Shown here one piece after another: positions 58,201 to 64,000 of a DNA stretch of 64,000 bases. The notes below the pieces were generated by a model. That model was not told the DNA's origin. It was given only the letters and a program-made list of their open reading frames with translations, and made no database searches. The position numbers and the translations under genes are program-made. Within the stretch, counting starts at the first letter, position 1. Every line of letters starts with the position of its first letter. Source of the stretch: Parus major (taxonomy: Eukaryota; Chordata; Aves; Passeriformes; Paridae); assembly GCF_001522545.3 (NCBI RefSeq), contig NC_031781.1, positions 9,925,487 to 9,989,486 of the forward strand, in the 5' to 3' direction.

Positions 58201-59222
58201 TCCAAATATTGTGTAATGAAAATTATTGTGTTCTTGAAATTGCTGAAGTTTAATTACCATCTACTTGGTAATCATATTGAGATGCACCAATATACTTTAT
58301 GAGGTCATCATTTATGAACTGCAGTTCCTTGCTGTTCAACATCAGGGCTACTTCTGTCATCACCAACACAACACAGCAATTGCTCTTGCCTGAGCCTGAA
58401 GGCCCTGATTGTTTTATATTGTTTTATATTCTGAAGAAAACTCGGAAGCTGGATCCAATTTTAACTTTAAATCTGCTAGAAGTACTTAGACCTGGGCATC
58501 TAGTGTGTGCTGGGAAACAAAGACAAGATCCCCTTTCTGGAGTCAGAGGTGGTTTTTGTCCAGAGGCAGGAGCATTCAGAGGGCATGGAACCCATCTCTG
58601 CACCATGTGCAGCAGCTGTTTGGTCCCAGTTATTGGCATTTTCCATGGCACACTCCATCCTCTTGAAACCCTTCTGAGGGAAAGAGGAATGGCCAGTTCT
58701 GACTTGCAGAGGAGATGGGTGTGCAGGATATTTATTTACTGATTTTTCCAAGTCCCAAAAATATACTTTCATATACACTGTCCCTTCAGTCTCAAGACAG
58801 TCTGTTCACAGCTCCTCAGTGTTTCACCCAGATGCAGCAGTTGAAAACATCATTTATCTTGGGGGCTAAGCCTTCCTTCCCAAGCACAGGTAGGCAAAAA
58901 TTATTCCTGTTCTAAGCCCAGCATTGATCAATACCTGGGACTTAATGATCCCCTGTCTCCACACCCCTGCCCAAGTTATTTACTCTTGCCATGCCACTAT
59001 TAAGTCTGACAGGTACAGAAGCAGTAGGTACAATTTTCAGTCCCCACAAAGCAGGAGCTCAATGCTTCCCTTTTGCTTTCTCTGTCCCTGTTTCATGTGT
59101 AGTAATGATAATCTCTGTGGCTTTGTTGGATCTTCACAATAAACAGCTTCTCAGATTGATTAAAACCTCTACACTTGGCTCTGGCTGTGCATTGATTTTA
59201 GCTGCTGCTTGTTTGTGTACAG
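58201..59222. other. non-coding stretch, no gene seen
   Basis: A 147-codon plus frame (58299-58742) and opposing 75- and 92-codon frames have no domain. A 10-bp tandem TGTTTTATAT-type duplication lies at 58411-58430. AATAAACAGC at 59140 resembles a polyadenylation signal but has no transcript support. Confidence 0.42.
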
Positions 59223-59300
59223 CACATCATAGAAATCAGAGGTGGAAAAGACCTATTAGGTATCAACTTAAATGTCTGAGTCTCCCCACCCCCCCTCAGT
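59223..59300 (-). repeat. CR1 LINE 3'-end fragment (reverse)
   Basis: ACATCATAGAAATCAGAGG, then TGGAAAAGACCTATTAGG, then TCTCCCCACCCCCCCT corresponds to a reversed CR1 3' end (ATCATAGAATCA, then TTGGAAAAGACCTCTAAG, then CCAACCCCCC). The 189-codon frame at 58991-59560 reads through it and is an artefact. Confidence 0.65.
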
Positions 59301-59821
59301 CATCTGTGATCTGTCAGGGGGTTATTCATTGCAGTGTATTTGTGGAAATTTTTCCCAATCTCTTTGCAAATGTCCCAGGAACCATCCTTCCCACACAAGC
59401 CCCAGCCTCCCCTAACTACAGTGCTGGCATGAGCAGGGAGGCTGTTCCTGGCCTGCTCCTTCTCTGTACTCAGTACAGAATGTCTCTCCAGAGCCTTCTA
59501 AATACAGATGCTTCCTTGGGGCTCTCTTCTCTCAAAGGAAGACACAAACCCAGGCTTTGAAGCTAATGGGTATTTCTGTTACCCTCAAGCAAGGTGCTTA
59601 GGTTCATACAAAGAGCATCCCACCCTCCCTATCCTTTTACACCAGCCTTTTGAGAAACAGTTTTTCTGCACAGGTGAATAAGTCGTTTCAGAGGATTTAT
59701 CCTTGTTGAAGATGGGAGCTGTTGCCATCGATCCACCCTCCAAATTTTGATTTCTCCAGAGTAATTCCTCTCTGATGCTGTCTTATTGCCAGTATTTCCA
59801 TTATCCGAATACCTGGTCAAA
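59301..59821. other. sequence between two CR1-type ends
   Basis: No clear CR1 coding or 3'-UTR sequence can be read here. TTTTTCCCAATCTC near 59349 is a faint continuation of the reversed CR1. GCCATCGATCCACC near 59726 holds an isolated CpG. Confidence 0.35.
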
Positions 59822-59872
59822 AGTTGGACTCAGTGACCCTGGAGGCCTTTTCCAACCTTAATGATTCTCTAC
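59822..59872 (+). repeat. CR1 LINE 3' terminus
   Basis: AGTTGGACTCAGTGACCCTG, then GAGGCCTTTTCCAACCTTAA, then TGATTCTCT closely follows the avian CR1 terminus (GTTGGACTCGATGATCCTTG, GAGGTCCCTTCCAACC, TGATTCTATG). It supports a bird/sauropsid source. Confidence 0.75.
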
Positions 59873-61984
59873 TTGGGAGCCTGAAAACTTTTAAGCCACT
59901 GGCTTAAAGGCTCTTCTACTTTCTTCTTTCCAACATGATTCTCAGCCACTTCAGTAGGATGGACCTCTCAGAGGAGCTGTGGAGGGGAGCAGGATGGGCG
60001 GCGCTCCTGTGCTGACACTTCTTATCTCAAACACACAAATCAGAGACCTCCTGCAGCCTATTGATTTATTGTGGGGAAACTTTCCAGCACAGGGCAATAG
60101 AAGCAACCCTGCAGAGGTGAATAACTCTCTGCTTCTTTAGCTCCCCAAGGAAGCTCGTGGGAGAGTCAGTGCTGTGCAGAGGAGAGGACTGCTCTGCATG
60201 GCTGAGAGCAGATGCAGGTGAGGCATCCAGTTGTTGGCTGCACAGTAAATCCCATCCTTTGACTAAAATGCAGGATGAAGGGATAAGGCAGCTGGCAGAC
60301 AACTTTTACACCTCCCTATTCCCAAAAGTGTTGAGCAGCTCTTGGCTTGGATGAGAATATTTTCCATTTCTATTGCCAGTAAAGTGCAGAACAATGGAGA
60401 ATCATCCCTTGTTTTCTGCGTCTCTTCTGAAAAAATAAAGAGCTTCTGTGGACACATTAAACGGGCTGGATGCAGCCAGCACAAATTCCACCCAAGTGCC
60501 CATTATCTCATGTTTCCCAGTGTTTGGCTCCAAGCCTGCAGAGGCACCCAGCCAGGAGGAAACAGGCCCTGGATGTGTTCACATCAGGAGGGACAGGTAT
60601 CTCCTACAGGGACCTACATCCCTGACTGTCCACCTTGGAGACCTACAGAAGAAACTGGGGCTCCTGCACAGCCTGTGGCCCTGGTTTCCTTCTTAAGGAC
60701 AGTGTGGGGCAGGGATGAGGGAAGCACCAGGTTGGCTCTGGATGGGGATTCAGGAGGTGTCTGAGGTCTGCCCTGGACATCAGGCTCCTGAAGAGTACTG
60801 CAGAACCACAGAAACTGGGATGGACATGAGACAGAGAGGGAGAGCAAGTTCAGTGTTGTAACCAAGCTGTAGGAGGAGCACCAACTCCCCAGAGAAGCAA
60901 GGGGCTGTGGTTGGAGAGATATCAGGCAAGCAGTTTCCCAAGGCTATTTGTTCATCTTATTTCCAGGCTAATGCCCAGACCTTTATGCTTGCTGTGATTG
61001 CTGCCTTTCTGAAGTCAGCTCTATTAACATCAGTGCTTGTGTGTATTGAAATAGAAAAGGCAGAGAACAGGGGGAGGGGAATGGTCACGTTTATTTGTGG
61101 ACACACCATGTTTCACCATCACTCATTGTCCTTCCTACTGCAACCCTTCCCTCTCAAATCCTGCCCCTAAGCTGTACAAAGCCCTAGGCACCAGCACTGT
61201 TCCATCCACATGAAAACTACAGAGGTGGGAGACCTGAGTGAACATGGAAATGAATTCTCTCCTTTATCAGGGCCAACTGCCAAACCCACTTCAGCCACTT
61301 TTAAAGCCTCTTTGGAGGCTTTGAGAAGGGAGTTTTCAGTGCATCAGAGGAATGGCCAGTAATGCTCCCCTCCTTCACCTCCCCTATGATGATGAGCTGC
61401 ACACAAAGCCAAGGTGAACAAAGGAGAAGTATGGGTTAGCAAGAGATTTCAGAGGAATTCCCAGCCATTTGCTCTGGTGTGCCAACATGAGAGCAAAACA
61501 TCTCACTGTGTGCTGTAAAACCACTGTGTTATCACTTAAAAAGTTTGAAGAAGCTTGGAAAATTTCCTCAAGTCTTTCTTTCAGGCTATGTCAGCATGGC
61601 TTAACTAGAAATTTGAAACTCTTGGCTGGTAACTTGTTTACTGATGATAGTTTCCACAAATAACTATGTATTTTACAAGTTTTCTTATCATTTCAGAAAC
61701 ATCCTGTTCCCCAGTAAATATGTCAACCTCTAGGTACAGAAAGGGCTGATATTATCTCAGCACAATGTAGGGCAGTGAAATCACTGGTGAGAAGAGAGGA
61801 TTGAGCCAACCAGGGTAGGCAGGGTGGAAATGAGAGAGACTTTGGGGAAAATCAGCCTTTGACAAAATTGGTTGGATATTTCTGGTAAGTAGTAGGAGCT
61901 GGGAATCATTTTTGTTCACCATTCTTTCTTCTCATTAGCAACAGTCTACACCCACATGAGAAAAATCAATAAATTAGACTGCTT
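59873..61984. other. non-coding stretch, no gene seen
   Basis: Unique DNA. The 140-codon frame at 60342-60764 overlaps an 82-codon same-strand frame and an 83-codon opposite frame. No domain. No other repeats recognised. Confidence 0.42.
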
Positions 61985-62115
61985 CTGGGAGGCAGCAGAC
62001 TTGGTATCTCTGCCAGTCACTGGCTGGCTGTGTGACCCGAGGCACTCAGCCATAACAAATTTCTCTTCTGCTTTCCTATAAGAAAGGAGGCAGAGGCAGA
62101 CTATAAAGCATGCTG
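61985..62115 (+). repeat. MIR-like CORE-SINE relic
   Basis: AGCAGACTTGGTATCTCTGCC, then GTCACTGGCTGGCTGTGTGACC, then GAGGCACTCAGCCATAAC, then TTCTCTTCTGCTTTCC matches the MIR core in order and spacing (GACTTGGGTTCAAATCC, CTAACTTGCTGTGTGACC, TTGGGCAAGTCAC, GTGCCTCAGTTTCC). The tail is not visible. Confidence 0.72.
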
Positions 62116-62348
62116 GAAACTGCAGATGAAAAACACTAGCAGATCAGAGCTGGACTTGGTCTCTCTGATAATACATCAAGAATGATTATAGTTACTTCAA
62201 AAGGTTTTCCACTGGTTCACAGACAATCTTAATTTTTGTTTGCCTCTCTTTTTGGCATTTGTCCAAAGTAACTTTCTTTTAGATAGTGATGTTTCCACTC
62301 AAGTAATTTTCTAGCTTTGTGTTTTCTTAAGCGGTCTCAAAAAATAAA
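62116..62348. other. short non-coding stretch
   Basis: No feature recognised. Confidence 0.45.
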
Positions 62349-62535
62349 AACCAAACACAAACAAGCAAACAAACAAAACAAAACACTCCCCCCAAAAACC
62401 ACAAACAAGCAAACAAACAAAACAAAACACTCCCCCCAAAAACCACAAACAAGCAAACAAACAAAACAAAACACTCCCCCCAAAAACCACAAACAAGCAA
62501 ACAAACAAACCAAATCAAAACAACAAAATACCCCA
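62349..62535. repeat. 44-bp minisatellite, nearly four copies
   Basis: ACAAACAAGCAAACAAACAA, then AACAAAACACTCCCCCCAAA, then AACC recurs with a 44-bp period (unit starts at 62357, 62401, 62445 and 62489). The first three units are essentially identical and the last is truncated and diverged. Since 44 is not a multiple of 3, each unit shifts frame, giving open frames in several registers on both strands. All are artefacts. Confidence 0.95.
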
Positions 62536-64000
62536 AAAATGTGCATAGCCTACCTGGCTAATTGGGGAGTTGAGAAGTTTAGATTGCCTCCACAGATGTC
62601 ATATCCTAGCTATTGACAGCAGTAGGGTTATCACCTTTACTGGGAGCCTCTGCTGGACAGAAACTTCTGTCCTGTTTCTATCAAAGTTTCCTTGGATGGT
62701 TTTAGGCTCCTTTTCTGCCACCCAGATCATCAATGCCTCTGCTATCCTTTTCCCCCATCCTTGTCCTCCCTTTTACACTCCCAGGGTCGAGGTACTAAGG
62801 CACTCTCAACCCCAAACTTTTGCTATTTGAGCAGCTGAGCTACAAGGTATTCTCACCAAAGGTTAGCACACTGAGGCTTCTCTGAGATTTTTTTTTCCCC
62901 ATGAGTGTGAACTTGCATCAGACCTTAACCTCCTGTCAAAGTTTGAGATTTATCCTCCAAAAGGGTGAGGGAGGAGAGCCTGGGTTTAGGTATCTCACCA
63001 AAATCCACACACAGGGCACAGCTTTCCGTGTGCCCACAGTGGTCATCATCCTATGGTGCACAGCACGTGTGTGCTGGTGGGGAAGGGCTGGAGAGCATTA
63101 CCAAACCTTTCTGTCCCTGAGGCCTTCAGCTGGGGCACGCCAGAAAGTGAGAAGTCTTGTCCCAACAAATAGTGCAGATGCTTCAAGTAAGAGAAAATGA
63201 AGGTCTGTGTTTGATCTTCAGTAATAAGTACAGAAAAGACTTTGCACCTTGCTGGACCTTGTGCTAATTTAATGAAATCATTTCATTACAGTTTAAATAC
63301 AAAGAGCTACTGGAAGATCAAATTTTGCATATAATATCCTAGACTGACAGCAATATGTTTGCCATATAGTTAAACTAAAAGATTAAAGAAAAGCTCCAAT
63401 TTTCAGGTAACTATACAAGCATAAAAATAACAATTTAGTGGGTTTGGACAGGGTATTTTTTCCTTTTCATTCACTTGGCTCTAAAGCAACCTCATCTTAA
63501 GAAATTAAATTTGACAGGCGATTAGTCCATAATGTGGTACAATCACTTCTGGTATTTGAAGGAAAAATTGAAAACAGACTAGATGTTGAACTTTGAAATG
63601 TCTGCCTCAGATGTTATGGGTTTTTTTTTTGCACCAAGTGCAGGTGACTTGCAGAACAAGCTGATCTCATGCCCCAAGGCAAGACAGGGCAGGTGAGGCT
63701 AGCTGTGATATACAGTGGTAACCAGCATGGGTTTGCTCTTACCTACTGGGAAGTTTATTGCTGCTTCACTGTTTGGTAAGTGAACTCACACTCTTCAGAA
63801 CAGATTATAAAGTCCAAGTCTCTTGCTTTTATTATGCTGCAGTAAGTTGTTTTCTGCCCCAAATGCTTCTTTTACAGCAACAGAGTCTGAAATGCGCACT
63901 TGGGGAACTAGGTCCTGAATTGCAGTAATATAGGAGTTCCCAAACTGCTCCATTACCAGTCTGAAGTTTGCATCTGCACTCCTGTGCCTGTGAACTAAAA
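62536..64000. other. non-coding stretch to window end
   Basis: Unique DNA, AT-rich at 63240-63600 (TTAATGAAATCATTTCATTAC at about 63270-63290 is a near-palindrome of TAATGAAAT). Frames of 86 and 99 codons have no domain. No repeats recognised. Confidence 0.42.

Noticed and set aside
58991..59560. 189-codon plus frame, the longest in the window
   Set aside because: It reads through a reversed CR1 3' end and has no recognisable domain.
62311..62616. Cys/Phe/Leu-rich and Lys/Gln/Thr-rich repeat proteins
   Set aside because: Products of the 44-bp minisatellite read in different registers.
1..64000. CRISPR arrays, operons, tRNA or rRNA genes
   Set aside because: No regularly spaced identical repeats with unique spacers, no B-box (GGTTCGA) words and no rRNA-like sequence were seen. 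The window is vertebrate nuclear DNA.

Overview
This window is vertebrate nuclear DNA, most likely from a bird, and it is non-protein-coding as far as I can read it. Two things point to a bird or another sauropsid. There are short fragments resembling the 3' end of CR1 LINEs (clearest near 59.22 and 59.82 kb), and a set of very old MIR-like CORE-SINE relics. I saw no Alu, L1, B1/B2 or other mammal-type young repeats. There is no bacterial-style gene organisation, and none of the roughly 60-190 codon open frames matches a protein I recognise. Their lengths are about what chance gives in 64 kb of moderate GC content.

Layout: three runs of N (284-453, 4703-4732, 26381-26515) each sit inside a simple repeat (TTTTC pentamers, poly(A), AAAG tetramers). 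Between them the sequence is mostly unique DNA with little young transposon material. Many short blocks have the texture of conserved non-coding elements (CNEs): AT-rich, with TAAT-type homeodomain cores, TGACA, RFX-like and E-box words. The best blocks are at about 9.48-9.70, 11.23-11.49, 13.66-13.87, 23.56-23.68, 33.2-33.4, 44.27-44.44 and 49.42-49.75 kb. A small CpG-rich block lies at 29.37-29.59 kb. This texture suggests a gene desert or a giant intron around a developmental gene. That is inference from sequence texture; I could not align anything.

Most notable items: (1) a perfect 100-bp direct duplication at 51102-51201 and 53316-53415, whose left edge in copy 1 is one arm of a 9-bp inverted repeat; (2) a candidate 105-bp internal exon on the minus strand (20482-20586), open and phase 0/0, with good splice signals, inside a CNE-like block; (3) about nine MIR-like CORE-SINE relics, one of which runs straight into a CNE-like block; (4) a 44-bp minisatellite at 62.35-62.53 kb that creates false open frames. 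I found no evidence of an undescribed molecular system.
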